From assembly GCF_007846085.1 (NCBI RefSeq), contig NZ_VOEJ01000006.1, positions 248,001 to 312,000 of the forward strand: a stretch of 64,000 nucleotides of DNA. The letters are read 5' to 3'. Position 1 is the stretch's first letter, and every line of letters begins with the position of its first letter. The stretch comes from Mucilaginibacter pallidiroseus (GTDB lineage Bacteria; Bacteroidota; Bacteroidia; Sphingobacteriales; Sphingobacteriaceae). Shown in pieces: positions 44,744 through 53,634 of this stretch. A program made the translations under genes and the position numbers. The notes below the pieces were generated by a model. It ran no database searches. It was not told the origin of the DNA and was given only the letters and a program-made list of their open reading frames with translations.

Positions 44744-46774
44744 TTATTTTTTAAGCAATATTAAACTGGTAAAAGGTGCTAAGTTTACGGACTTGATGTA
44801 CTGCTTTCCGTTGAGATCAACAAAGGTGCCATTTCCAAGGATTATCGTTTGTGGTTTACTTGTTTTGTTGGTTTTGATAAGCACATTGTTTGCCGGGGCA
44901 GCCTTTAAATTATTGCCTGAAGGTGATAACAGCGCAAAATTCTTCGAATTTTTATCAAATATAGTGCTGGTTATAGATGTTGCTAATTGTGCATCTCTTA
45001 ATTGTCCCAGGCTTGTTTTGACTGTGATCGGGCTGTTGCCGGTTGTATTAACATAGTAATTACTGTCAATATTTCCGTAATCTTTAACATCATCGGTAGG
45101 GCTTGCTAAGGTTAGGGTATTTTGAGTAGCTGGCCCGGGAACAAAGGTATTTTTTGTGACTGTTATATTTCGGACTAAGCCTCCGTTAGGATTCTTGTCA
45201 TGGTCCAAAATAAGTTGCGTTTTATTGTTATAGAGTGTGTTGCCTTTGATAACTATATCATGGGCATTATGTATTTTGATGCCATGCCCTGCAACGTTTG
45301 AGATGGTGTTACCAATTATATTAATGTACGATGTGCTGTCGTCAGCATAAATGCCTTCAGATGGGCTGTTGCCAACTTTTGTGGTACCATCAGGAGCTCC
45401 AATTCCATCAGATATGATGTTATACAGTACATTGCGGTTCTTGAATAACTTACCAGGCAAGTATATTCCGCCACCATCATCTATCACGGACGTAAAGCCC
45501 CTAATAACATTGTTTTTTATGGTTGCATTGTTTCCATCAAGCTTGATTCCGTCATAACCGGAATTTGTGATCGTATTGTTAGATACAGTTAAATCATCTC
45601 CATACAAGTCTATGCCAGTATAATCAAATCCTTGCCCTGGTAATAAACCCGTTTTATCAATAATGTTATTGGTAACTTTGCCTGAAGGCATAAAGGTGCC
45701 TTTAATACCGATATCATTGGACTTTTCAATCACATTGCCAGCAATTGTAATATTGGCTCCGGCTATCTGGATGCCGTATTTACCAGAAAATTTTAAATTA
45801 TTTTGTGATATGGTTACGCCTGCACACTTGGCTAAACTAATTGTTGCACAGTTAGAGCCTTGTAGAGTTATACCCTTCAACATGATAGCTGAAGCTGATA
45901 TGTCCACCAAAGTGTTGTATTTGGGCACGCAAACCACATATTTGCTTGGTTCGTTATTTCCAAAAAACATTATCAACTTTTTACCTTCGCTATCGTAAAA
46001 CCATTCCCCCAGCCTATCCAATATTCGGACATCATTCTGTATGAAGTACCCATAGTTATCCTTGAATTCAATAGTTGACTTAGATTCATACGTTAAGTTA
46101 TTACTAATATGAGATGTAATTTTACCTCTTTCAAGTATCCAATGTGTACGCCTTACAACAATTTCTGCTCCTGTCCAATTAATATTATTACCTAAATTTT
46201 TATCTGTAATGGTATTGTTTCCAACGTGCGAGTCAAACGTTAAATAGCCACCGTTTTTACTATCTGAGTTAGGAAAGCGCCCCATGCTGGTTACAATATT
46301 GTTTAATAAAAGTATATTCAACTTTGAGTCCTTAATTAAGCAAGTAGTTTCCCAAATGCCGTTTCCAAGCGGTTTCCAATCTGTTAATGTATCTAATCCA
46401 TTTATTATAGGATTAGCACCTGAACCATAGCTACTGTAAACGACGTTCTTACCAGCCTGTCCGGATTGTTTTATAATAAGCTGACCATCAAATGTACAAC
46501 CCTTCTTAAAAAATATGTTATCACCTGATTTAAATGGCTGATTATTTACTTTGTTGAGGGTTTTCCAAGCTTGCTGGATGGTATTCCCATTGTTGTCATC
46601 GTTCCCATTTTTACTATCCACATAGTAAGACTTTCCATTTTGTGCCAATAATGGTGAGGCGTTTATAGTAACAAAAATGAACAGAAGCGGGGTTAAAACG
46701 TCCCTTACTGACGCTGTGAGATTTGTAATGTAAGGTAGTTTTTTAAGAAAACCATATGTATGAAACGCCTTCAT
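44744..46774 (-). CDS. secreted right-handed parallel beta-helix protein
   Basis: I use the ATG at 46774 (676 aa); a TTG at 46804 would add ten residues. A hydrophobic stretch ending ASPLLAQNG is a plausible signal peptide after a long basic start. The mature part begins YYVDSKNGNDDNNGNT, the usual opening of pectate-lyase-like beta-helix proteins. It carries many repeats of the NxIxxxGxxGI type (about 310-540), for example SNVAGHGIKIHNAHDIVIKGNTLYNN. Such proteins in exopolysaccharide loci can be lyases, hydrolases or epimerases. No catalytic residues can be assigned safely. Confidence 0.82.
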   Translation of the reverse strand: MKAFHTYGFLKKLPYITNLTASVRDVLTPLLFIFVTINASPLLAQNGKSYYVDSKNGNDDNNGNTIQQAWKTLNKVNNQPFKSGDNIFFKKGCTFDGQLIIKQSGQAGKNVVYSSYGSGANPIINGLDTLTDWKPLGNGIWETTCLIKDSKLNILLLNNIVTSMGRFPNSDSKNGGYLTFDSHVGNNTITDKNLGNNINWTGAEIVVRRTHWILERGKITSHISNNLTYESKSTIEFKDNYGYFIQNDVRILDRLGEWFYDSEGKKLIMFFGNNEPSKYVVCVPKYNTLVDISASAIMLKGITLQGSNCATISLAKCAGVTISQNNLKFSGKYGIQIAGANITIAGNVIEKSNDIGIKGTFMPSGKVTNNIIDKTGLLPGQGFDYTGIDLYGDDLTVSNNTITNSGYDGIKLDGNNATIKNNVIRGFTSVIDDGGGIYLPGKLFKNRNVLYNIISDGIGAPDGTTKVGNSPSEGIYADDSTSYINIIGNTISNVAGHGIKIHNAHDIVIKGNTLYNNKTQLILDHDKNPNGGLVRNITVTKNTFVPGPATQNTLTLASPTDDVKDYGNIDSNYYVNTTGNSPITVKTSLGQLRDAQLATSITSTIFDKNSKNFALLSPSGNNLKAAPANNVLIKTNKTSKPQTIILGNGTFVDLNGKQYIKSVNLAPFTSLILLKK

Positions 46775-46818
46775 AGTACTTTTGATTATACGATGATAAC
46801 GCAAGGAGAACCAATATG

Positions 46819-47883
46819 TTATAGGATATTTGTGTAAAGCCCGCTTAGCTTATTTATGTAGGTTGAAACATTATAGTTATTAGCTATATATTTTTTTGCA
46901 TTAGCAGACATTTGCTCAAGTTGGTCCAAATTGTTTGTTAAGTATTTCATATGGTCCGTTATGGCTTGAATGTCATTTTTAGGAATGATGATGCCCGTTT
47001 TAAAACTTTCAACGGCCAGACCCATAGACCCATCGTTCGTAACAATTGGCACCAAACCCATGGCCATGCTCTCGAGTAGGGCTACCGGCAACCCCTCTCC
47101 ATGTAAAGATGGAAGCAAAAAAACATGGTTACTTTCGAGGTGCATAATCTTTTGTATCCCTGATACTATACCATGAAATTTAATATTCGGATTATTTTTA
47201 GCGCTATCTATCACCAATCCTTCTAATGGACCAGTGCCGCATATATTGAGTGTTGCCTTATTTCCAGATTTGACATATTCATTGAAAGCTTTTAAAATCA
47301 ATTCAAGGCCCTTAGACTCGGTGAGACGCCCAAGGAATAAAAATTGAACTTCATTAATATTATATTTTATTGAAGAGTTTAAAAAAGAACTCTCTACAGT
47401 ATTAGGTAATACGCTTACGCCACTTTTATTATAGATAGAGTTGATTAATTCTTTTTCATGGTCACTTAGCACCACCACCTTATCAGACTTCGATAATACC
47501 GACTTTATTAGTTGCAAAAGAATCTGATTTGATGGCTTTTTTGTCAAATATTTTCCCCCGTGCAAATGCAGTAATATACGCTTTTTAAAAAGTAGAGCTA
47601 TTTTAAAAACCACGTAATCCCGTAGTAAAGATTTTCCGTTTAATGCCAGGTTTAGATGTAAAATATCATAACCATTATTTTTTGAAGATTTGATTAGCGA
47701 GATATAAGATTTAACTACCGGAATAATTCTTCCAAGGCTGGCCTTTTCCTTGTCCCTTTTTCCTATTAAAAAATGTATATAGTCGATATTTGGACTATGG
47801 CTTATTATGGTGTTTACGACAGATGATATTCCACTAACGTTATCTTTTACATCTAAGCTTGGGCCGGTAATTAATACTCTCAT
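46819..47883 (-). CDS. GT4 family glycosyltransferase
   Basis: The 354-residue protein opens VLITGPSLDVKDNVSGISSVVNTII. It has LHLHGGKYLTKKP, VVVLSDHEKELI, FLFLGRLTESKGLELILKAF, NICGTGPLEGLVID and LPSLHGEGLPVALLESMAMGLVPIV, the complete GT4 donor-site set. It is clearly more AT-rich than the genes at 19-30 kb. It lies 14 bases from the TTG alternative start of the beta-helix gene and 46 bases after the next GT4 gene. Confidence 0.9.
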   Translation of the reverse strand: MRVLITGPSLDVKDNVSGISSVVNTIISHSPNIDYIHFLIGKRDKEKASLGRIIPVVKSYISLIKSSKNNGYDILHLNLALNGKSLLRDYVVFKIALLFKKRILLHLHGGKYLTKKPSNQILLQLIKSVLSKSDKVVVLSDHEKELINSIYNKSGVSVLPNTVESSFLNSSIKYNINEVQFLFLGRLTESKGLELILKAFNEYVKSGNKATLNICGTGPLEGLVIDSAKNNPNIKFHGIVSGIQKIMHLESNHVFLLPSLHGEGLPVALLESMAMGLVPIVTNDGSMGLAVESFKTGIIIPKNDIQAITDHMKYLTNNLDQLEQMSANAKKYIANNYNVSTYINKLSGLYTNIL

Positions 47884-47929
47884 ACATTATTTTTTGCAGA
47901 TGTGTTGTTCGATTGTATAGCAATTACTG

Positions 47930-49003
47930 TTAATTTAATGCAAGACTCAGGTAGCACTGAGAAACCACGTCATTTGGCCTGTCAATCAGAATCCTGCCGG
48001 ATAACCTTTGATTTTTTCCTGTGACGTAATCATTTATTATGGCAATTACTTTTTCCTTTGCCATTGGCTCGACATAGTGCACATTTGAGTGATCGCTTTT
48101 AATTAGTTCTGCATAACCACTCTCTACATTACTAAGAATCATGGGAATGCCAGAATTAAACGCTTCCAAAACGCTATTGCCGAAACCTTCCCAAAGTGGA
48201 ATATGGATAAACAAATCCATATTAGTCAGGTAAGAATAAAAGGATAAATTGAAACCATGTAAAATTATGTTTTCAGAACAGTTATACTTTACAACAATCT
48301 CTTCTAATAAATATTTCTCTTCGCCCTCTCCAAAAAAATGAAAAACAATATTCGCATTTGTTTTGGCAAAATGCTCAACCAACAAGGCTATAGTTTTAAT
48401 GTTTTTTTGAGCTGACAATCTGCCAACGAAGCAAATATGGAACTTGTCTTTTGCTAGCTCCACATCAGTTTTTTCAATATCGGTATTAACTATAATAGGG
48501 TTGTGGATAACTTCTATTTTTTGCTCTGGTATGTTTGTAAACTTAAGCAGATCTTTTTTTACTATCTCTGAAATAGCAATGCATTTGTAAGCATACTTGT
48601 ACAGGTATTGAATTAACTTCATCGAAACTTTATCGACAATCTTTTTTTCCGACTTCGAAAACTCGTTCATCGTGTTAGCTTCCCGAATAATTACCTTTAT
48701 ATTAAGTAATTGCCCTACTAAAATTGACAAGATATTACCATTTGTAAGTGTTGAATACAACACGTCTGGCGGATGGTTTTTTAAATAAGAATGTAAAGCA
48801 GGGAGTGAAGAAAAACTTCCTGATTTGTTTAATGAAAATATTTTAACACGTGCAGAAACTATAGGTAGATACTGCCCCTCTTTTTTACTCAATATCAAAG
48901 TAACATTATGCTCAGTGTTTTCGGCAACATAATTAAGAAAATTGAGCATTATTTTTTCTGCCCCACCTCCGGACAAATTGTATAAGTAAGCCGCAATTTT
49001 CAT
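47930..49003 (-). CDS. GT4 family glycosyltransferase
   Basis: The ATG at 49003 gives MKIAAYLYNLSGGGAEKIMLNFLNY, the canonical GT4 opening; a GTG at 49012 would add three residues. The 357-residue protein has VLYSTLTNGNILSILVGQLL, CIAISEIVKKDL, ICFVGRLSAQKNIKTIALLV, FHFFGEGEEKYLLEEI and IPLWEGFGNSVLEAFNSGIPMILSN. It is AT-rich. It starts 13 bases from the end of the polymerase-like gene, in the same operon. Confidence 0.9.
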   Translation of the reverse strand: MKIAAYLYNLSGGGAEKIMLNFLNYVAENTEHNVTLILSKKEGQYLPIVSARVKIFSLNKSGSFSSLPALHSYLKNHPPDVLYSTLTNGNILSILVGQLLNIKVIIREANTMNEFSKSEKKIVDKVSMKLIQYLYKYAYKCIAISEIVKKDLLKFTNIPEQKIEVIHNPIIVNTDIEKTDVELAKDKFHICFVGRLSAQKNIKTIALLVEHFAKTNANIVFHFFGEGEEKYLLEEIVVKYNCSENIILHGFNLSFYSYLTNMDLFIHIPLWEGFGNSVLEAFNSGIPMILSNVESGYAELIKSDHSNVHYVEPMAKEKVIAIINDYVTGKNQRLSGRILIDRPNDVVSQCYLSLALN

Positions 49004-49016
49004 ATTATACACAAAG

Positions 49017-50222
49017 TTAATTTATCGAATGATCGGCACGTAACACATACACTTCTTTACGCTTTATTAATGAGTAACAGCATAATGAAAGTACACAGAG
49101 TAAACGAGTGTTTGTTGCCAACGAATTGTTGATAGAGGCAACAAATAATATTGTGAAAAGAGCCGGTAACAGTGCTGCTTTATTGAAATGACGAATTTGT
49201 TTCGCCATGAATATTAGCAGAACAATGAAGAGTATTATGGAAAAATAAACACCAAACTTTGTTACCCAAACCACAAAATAGTTTTCCATAGTTCTTGTGC
49301 CGGTCTTGTTCATTAGCGCCGTTGTTTCAACCTCAGTCATACCCCATTGGAGTTGGCTATCAGTCATCTTGTCCAACATGCTTAATGTCTTCACACGTTC
49401 CTGCGCGCTTTTATCGTCTTTGAAGGACGAGCGTTTTAAAATTCTGTCCCCAAGCGAGGTATTTATAACAATTGCGTAGCCAACGCAAAAAATCAAGAAC
49501 AGCCCTAATACGCTTTTCATCGTATAGCTGAATTTTTTTGAGAATGAATCTATTATAAACGATAATCCAACACCGCCTATAATGCCTATGCTCGCCCCTC
49601 GGGCACCAAAGCAAAGTACAGCCACTACAGTGCATAATAAAAGCAATAATTTTATGTATAACTTATCATTGTATATGTATAACAATATGCCAATTGCCGA
49701 CATGATTAATGCGTTATTTAACGGATGGCCGTAAAGAGCGGTTGATCTAAACTCTTCAAAATACAGAAATTCCTGGCTAAGTATAGCTCTGTGCAACAAT
49801 TTCTCAACAAGGGCCAAACCGAAATTTATAAAAAAGGCTGCATAAATGATCTTGCTATTTCTGATCAAATAAGTTTGTGGGGTGTGAAATAAAAGTATTG
49901 ATACAAGTGCCGGTGTTACAATTGCATCTATAAGAAAAGATATACCGGCTAATCTGTTAAACACAATTAAATACATAAGCAAGAGGATGCTGAATATAAT
50001 TGCCGACAGCTCAACTTTACAGTTTTGAACGATGCTTGTAACCTTGATCTTAAAAGAAATGATGTAACAAAAAAGGCTTACTACCGAAATGTATGCAAGC
50101 GGATGTATTTTAAAGATAATATTTGCATGGGGATCATTATGGTGATAGCCAACAATATTTAATATGTTGTCGTCTATAAATAAAATTAAGATAGCAAATA
50201 TTAACAAAAGGATTTTATTCAT
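49017..50222 (-). CDS. O-antigen polymerase/ligase-like membrane protein (third Wzy candidate)
   Basis: The 401-residue protein has about ten to eleven membrane helices. The short motif HPLNNALIMSAIGIL and the GARGASIGIIGGVGLSF segment match the O-antigen ligase/polymerase (Wzy_C) core. A periplasmic loop follows (SLGDRILKRSSFKDDKSAQERV). It lies between an acetyltransferase (8-base overlap) and a GT4, next to the Wzx flippase. That makes it the most likely polymerase partner of that flippase. Confidence 0.82.
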   Translation of the reverse strand: MNKILLLIFAILILFIDDNILNIVGYHHNDPHANIIFKIHPLAYISVVSLFCYIISFKIKVTSIVQNCKVELSAIIFSILLLMYLIVFNRLAGISFLIDAIVTPALVSILLFHTPQTYLIRNSKIIYAAFFINFGLALVEKLLHRAILSQEFLYFEEFRSTALYGHPLNNALIMSAIGILLYIYNDKLYIKLLLLLCTVVAVLCFGARGASIGIIGGVGLSFIIDSFSKKFSYTMKSVLGLFLIFCVGYAIVINTSLGDRILKRSSFKDDKSAQERVKTLSMLDKMTDSQLQWGMTEVETTALMNKTGTRTMENYFVVWVTKFGVYFSIILFIVLLIFMAKQIRHFNKAALLPALFTILFVASINNSLATNTRLLCVLSLCCYSLIKRKEVYVLRADHSIN

Positions 50223-50760
50223 TGCGACCTATATTTGGCTTGAAAGAGCTATCAACCACGTTATTTATATTATTCTCATAACTTATTTCAAAATTCATTT
50301 CCTGTTCTGAGATGTGATTTTGCAATGATTTATCTTTAAAATTTTGAAAGGTTGTAATAACCTTTGCCGGGTTTCCGCCAACTACTAAACCATCTTGAAT
50401 TGACTTTGTTACTACTGCGCCGGCACCAACAATTACATTATTTCCGATCTTAACACCCTGCAAAATGATGGCGTTCATACCTATGAAAACATTGTTTCCA
50501 ATCTCTACACGTTGATAATGATATCGTCTACCTCTCTCATCACCAATAAGCCATGTACTGCCATTATGGGTAATTATCTTTGTACCACCAGCAATAGTGA
50601 CTTTATCTCCTACTGTTACTAAAAAGGGTTCGGATCCAAAATCATTTATGTAAATACGACAGTCCTTCCCAATATGAGCTCCCAGAGATCGTAGATAGTA
50701 GACGTTACCTTTTAAAAAGATGGTTAAATATTTTCTTATTTTTTTTGAAATACTTGACAT
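50215..50760 (-). CDS. hexapeptide-repeat acyltransferase
   Basis: The 181-residue left-handed beta-helix protein starts with a basic helix (SSISKKIRKYLTIFLKG). It contains FLVTVGDKVTIAGGTKIITHNGS with the probable catalytic His, then VEIGNNVFIGMNAIILQGVKIGNNVIVGAGAVV and VVGGNPAKVITTFQ. It overlaps the polymerase-like gene by 8 bases. It probably acetylates the repeat unit built by the AT-rich minus-strand operon. Confidence 0.87.
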   Translation of the reverse strand: MSSISKKIRKYLTIFLKGNVYYLRSLGAHIGKDCRIYINDFGSEPFLVTVGDKVTIAGGTKIITHNGSTWLIGDERGRRYHYQRVEIGNNVFIGMNAIILQGVKIGNNVIVGAGAVVTKSIQDGLVVGGNPAKVITTFQNFKDKSLQNHISEQEMNFEISYENNINNVVDSSFKPNIGRNE

Positions 50761-50879
50761 AACTACATTAGCTTACTGTTAGACTTCGACTTTTAGCAAA
50801 TTAATGAGATAATCTAAACCTATATAAATATATACTCATTTTAAGAACTGGATAACGTGTGTTAACATTAAAAAAATGA

Positions 50880-52184
50880 TTACGCCGCTTGACCTTTTAA
50901 TGACGAGGCAGAGTGCATCTTACTCTTTAATAGCAGATAATTTATCACTAAACCAACTCCGTGTACCAATACGCTTGCATAGGCTATACCAATTACTCCC
51001 CAAATTTTAGCAAATAAAATGTCCACAATTATATTTATCACAAATTTCACAGTTGAAGTAATAACCATGTTTCGTGTGAACTTTAATGCAATAACGGCAT
51101 TGTTTATAACTTGGTTCAAGGAGTTTAAAATGAATCCCGCCATATTTACCAATAGTATATAAGCAATAATTTCTTGTTTAGATTTAGGCACCCTCGAATA
51201 GATAACGGAAATGATCTGAAACTTAAAGATAAGAATAAAGACGAAAACGGCTATTGATAATGTAAACACTATCAACATAGTCTTATGTAGTTTTTTTAAC
51301 CTAAAATTTCCGCTAACAACATCTCCGGACCACTTAGATAGTAATAAAGTTAAAAATGATCCCAATAGGACGGTAAATACGCTAAATACTTTATCACCAT
51401 AATCAATAAGTGAAACTGCTCCAACGGCCAAGAATGCAGCAACAACTCTATCAACCAATGGTGATGACGCCGCGATTGTTACACTTGCTATTTGGAAGAA
51501 ACCCTGTTTCAAAAAAACGGATATTTCTTTAAAGTCATAGTTTTTTCGGGATATAGTAAGCTTATTTTTTATTCGAATGATGTAAAGCAAGTGAAAGAAT
51601 TTGCCCAACTCACCTAGGTTATAGCCTATTATTACTGCGCTAATTCCAAACTGCGACCCCAAAAAGTAAATGGTTACGAAGATTATAATTGCACGTGAAA
51701 ATGGAGAAAATTCGGCTACATAGAACTGGTCAATCGAATTTAAAACTCCATAAAAAAAGGAGTTGATAACTGAAAAATAAACTATGGGTACACTCAAGAA
51801 CAAGAACCAATAAAGCTGTTTATCAGTCCAGACGAATAAAGCTAATGATGTTACGAATAATGCAACACAAAGAATAAGCAAAAGCTTTGTGAAGTAAATG
51901 AATACCGTAGATATAAATTTACTGTAAAGAAAACTATCGCTTATTCGTTCCTTCAGAAATGGGATAATCACTGTTCTAACCGACCCCGCAAACATGTTTC
52001 CAACAAACAGTATAATGCTGTAGCTTAGAAAGAAGTCATCTGTCTCCTTTGAAATGGAATACCTATAAGCAATATAGATTGGAATTAAGAAACCAAGAAA
52101 ATTAGAAACAATTGAAACGCTCGATAACTTTATAGCACGTGCTAAAAACTTATTTCCCAATAAATTCGGCAGAATACCTTTCAT
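50880..52184 (-). CDS. Wzx/MurJ-type lipid-linked oligosaccharide flippase
   Basis: The 434-residue protein (ATG at 52184; a TTG lies one codon earlier) has about twelve membrane helices in the MATE/MviN arrangement. Recognisable parts are FLIPIYIAYRYSISKETDDFFLSYSI, GSVRTVIIPFLKER, PLVDRVVAAFLAVGAVSLIDYGDKVF and a late AKIWGVIGIAYASVLVHGVGLV. These resemble MurJ more than classical PST-type Wzx. It should flip the undecaprenyl-linked repeat unit to the periplasm for the neighbouring polymerase. It is the only intact flippase in the window. Confidence 0.87.
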   Translation of the reverse strand: MKGILPNLLGNKFLARAIKLSSVSIVSNFLGFLIPIYIAYRYSISKETDDFFLSYSIILFVGNMFAGSVRTVIIPFLKERISDSFLYSKFISTVFIYFTKLLLILCVALFVTSLALFVWTDKQLYWFLFLSVPIVYFSVINSFFYGVLNSIDQFYVAEFSPFSRAIIIFVTIYFLGSQFGISAVIIGYNLGELGKFFHLLYIIRIKNKLTISRKNYDFKEISVFLKQGFFQIASVTIAASSPLVDRVVAAFLAVGAVSLIDYGDKVFSVFTVLLGSFLTLLLSKWSGDVVSGNFRLKKLHKTMLIVFTLSIAVFVFILIFKFQIISVIYSRVPKSKQEIIAYILLVNMAGFILNSLNQVINNAVIALKFTRNMVITSTVKFVINIIVDILFAKIWGVIGIAYASVLVHGVGLVINYLLLKSKMHSASSLKGQAA

Positions 52185-52218
52185 CAATGACCTGTCCTTA
52201 AGACTGGGGACTTTTGCT

Positions 52219-53616
52219 TCATTTTCCTATTGTGTAAACTTTAAAGCCAATGTCGGTCAGCTTTTTCTTATCAACAACGTTGCGGCCGTCAAATAAAAAT
52301 GCCGGTTTAATCATGTTGTCGTAAATGCGTTGCCAGTCGTAGGTTTTAAATTCATCCCACTCTGTCATGATCGCTATGGCATGTGCATCTTTACAAGTCT
52401 CGTAAGGGTCAGTTATCACGGTTACAAGTTCCTTGTTTTGCTCGGCGCTGCGGGTGGCAAGATAGTTAAGATCATACTGTATCTGCGCTTCGCCCACTTT
52501 AGGGTCATAAACGGTAATGTTGGCCTGCTCGTTAAGCAAATCATCTGCTACATATATAGCGGCAGATTCGCGGGTATCGTTGGTGTCCTTTTTAAAGGCC
52601 CATCCCAAAAACGCAATTTTTTTACCTGATACCGTATTGTATAACGTGCGTACTATATTGGTAGCAAAGCGCCTTTTCTGGTGATCGTTCATAATGATTA
52701 CCTGTTCCCAGTAATCGGCAACCTGTTGCAAGCCGTAAGAGCGGGCTATGTAAACCAGGTTCAAGATGTCTTTTTGAAAACATGATCCGCCGAAACCAAC
52801 AGAAGCGTTCAAAAACTTAGGGCCAATGCGGCTATCGGTACCGATAGACCGGGCTACTTCAGATACATCGGCACCTGTGCGCTCACAAAGCTCTGACAGA
52901 GCGTTGATCGATGATACACGCTGGGCTAAAAATGCATTAGCAGTAAGTTTTGATAACTCGGACGACCATAGGTTGGTAGTTAGAATGCGGTCTGTAGGAA
53001 CCCAATTGGCATATACCTCTACAAGTGCTGCAATTGCTTGCTGGCCTTCTTCTGTAGTGTCGCCACCAATTAAAATACGATCTGGAGCATGTAAATCTTC
53101 TACAGCAGTTCCTTCAGCCAAAAATTCCGGATTTGACAGGATCTGAAACTGAACCCCATTGCCTGTATTTTGCAAAATGCTTTTTACAGCCTCGGCGGTA
53201 CGTACCGGTAGTGTGGATTTCTCAACAATTATTTTATCTGTTTTAGATACTCTTGCAATCTGGCGTGCACAAAGCTCGATGTATTTCAAATCGGCCGCCA
53301 TGCCTTTACCAGAACCGTAAGTTTTGGTTGGCGTATTTACCGAAATGAAAATCATCTCGGCTCCTGCAATAGCTTCATCAACTTCGGTTGAAAAGAATAG
53401 ATTTCTTCCTCTCGCCTCAGCAACAACTTCCGACAGACCTGGCTCATAAACCGGGATATTATTTGTGTCGGGATCATTCCAGGCACTAATACGGGCTTGG
53501 TTAAGGTCAACAACCGTGACCTGTATATGCGGACATTTTTGTGCAATTACGGCCATTGTAGGTCCGCCAACGTATCCTGCGCCTATGCAGCAGATTTTGG
53601 TTATAGGTTTTGACAT
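52219..53616 (-). CDS. ugd: UDP-glucose 6-dehydrogenase
   Basis: This enzyme oxidises UDP-glucose to UDP-glucuronate with two NAD. The 465-residue protein opens [19 protein letters not shown]. It has [45 protein letters not shown] and the catalytic [11 protein letters not shown] with Cys279. [16 protein letters not shown] is in the C-terminal domain. The longer form resembles the animal/plant-type UGDH found in many Bacteroidetes. UDP-glucuronate would supply an acidic sugar to the polymer. It is followed 31 bases later by the flippase gene. Confidence 0.95.
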   Translation of the reverse strand: MSKPITKICCIGAGYVGGPTMAVIAQKCPHIQVTVVDLNQARISAWNDPDTNNIPVYEPGLSEVVAEARGRNLFFSTEVDEAIAGAEMIFISVNTPTKTYGSGKGMAADLKYIELCARQIARVSKTDKIIVEKSTLPVRTAEAVKSILQNTGNGVQFQILSNPEFLAEGTAVEDLHAPDRILIGGDTTEEGQQAIAALVEVYANWVPTDRILTTNLWSSELSKLTANAFLAQRVSSINALSELCERTGADVSEVARSIGTDSRIGPKFLNASVGFGGSCFQKDILNLVYIARSYGLQQVADYWEQVIIMNDHQKRRFATNIVRTLYNTVSGKKIAFLGWAFKKDTNDTRESAAIYVADDLLNEQANITVYDPKVGEAQIQYDLNYLATRSAEQNKELVTVITDPYETCKDAHAIAIMTEWDEFKTYDWQRIYDNMIKPAFLFDGRNVVDKKKLTDIGFKVYTIGK

Positions 53617-53634
53617 TACTGGGGGTCGTTATGG

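Noticed and set aside
49012..49019. TAACTTTG on the minus strand at the junction of the polymerase and a GT4 gene
   Set aside because: It matches the -7 consensus, but no TTG exists 19-21 bases upstream and it overlaps a stop codon, so chance is more likely than an internal promoter.
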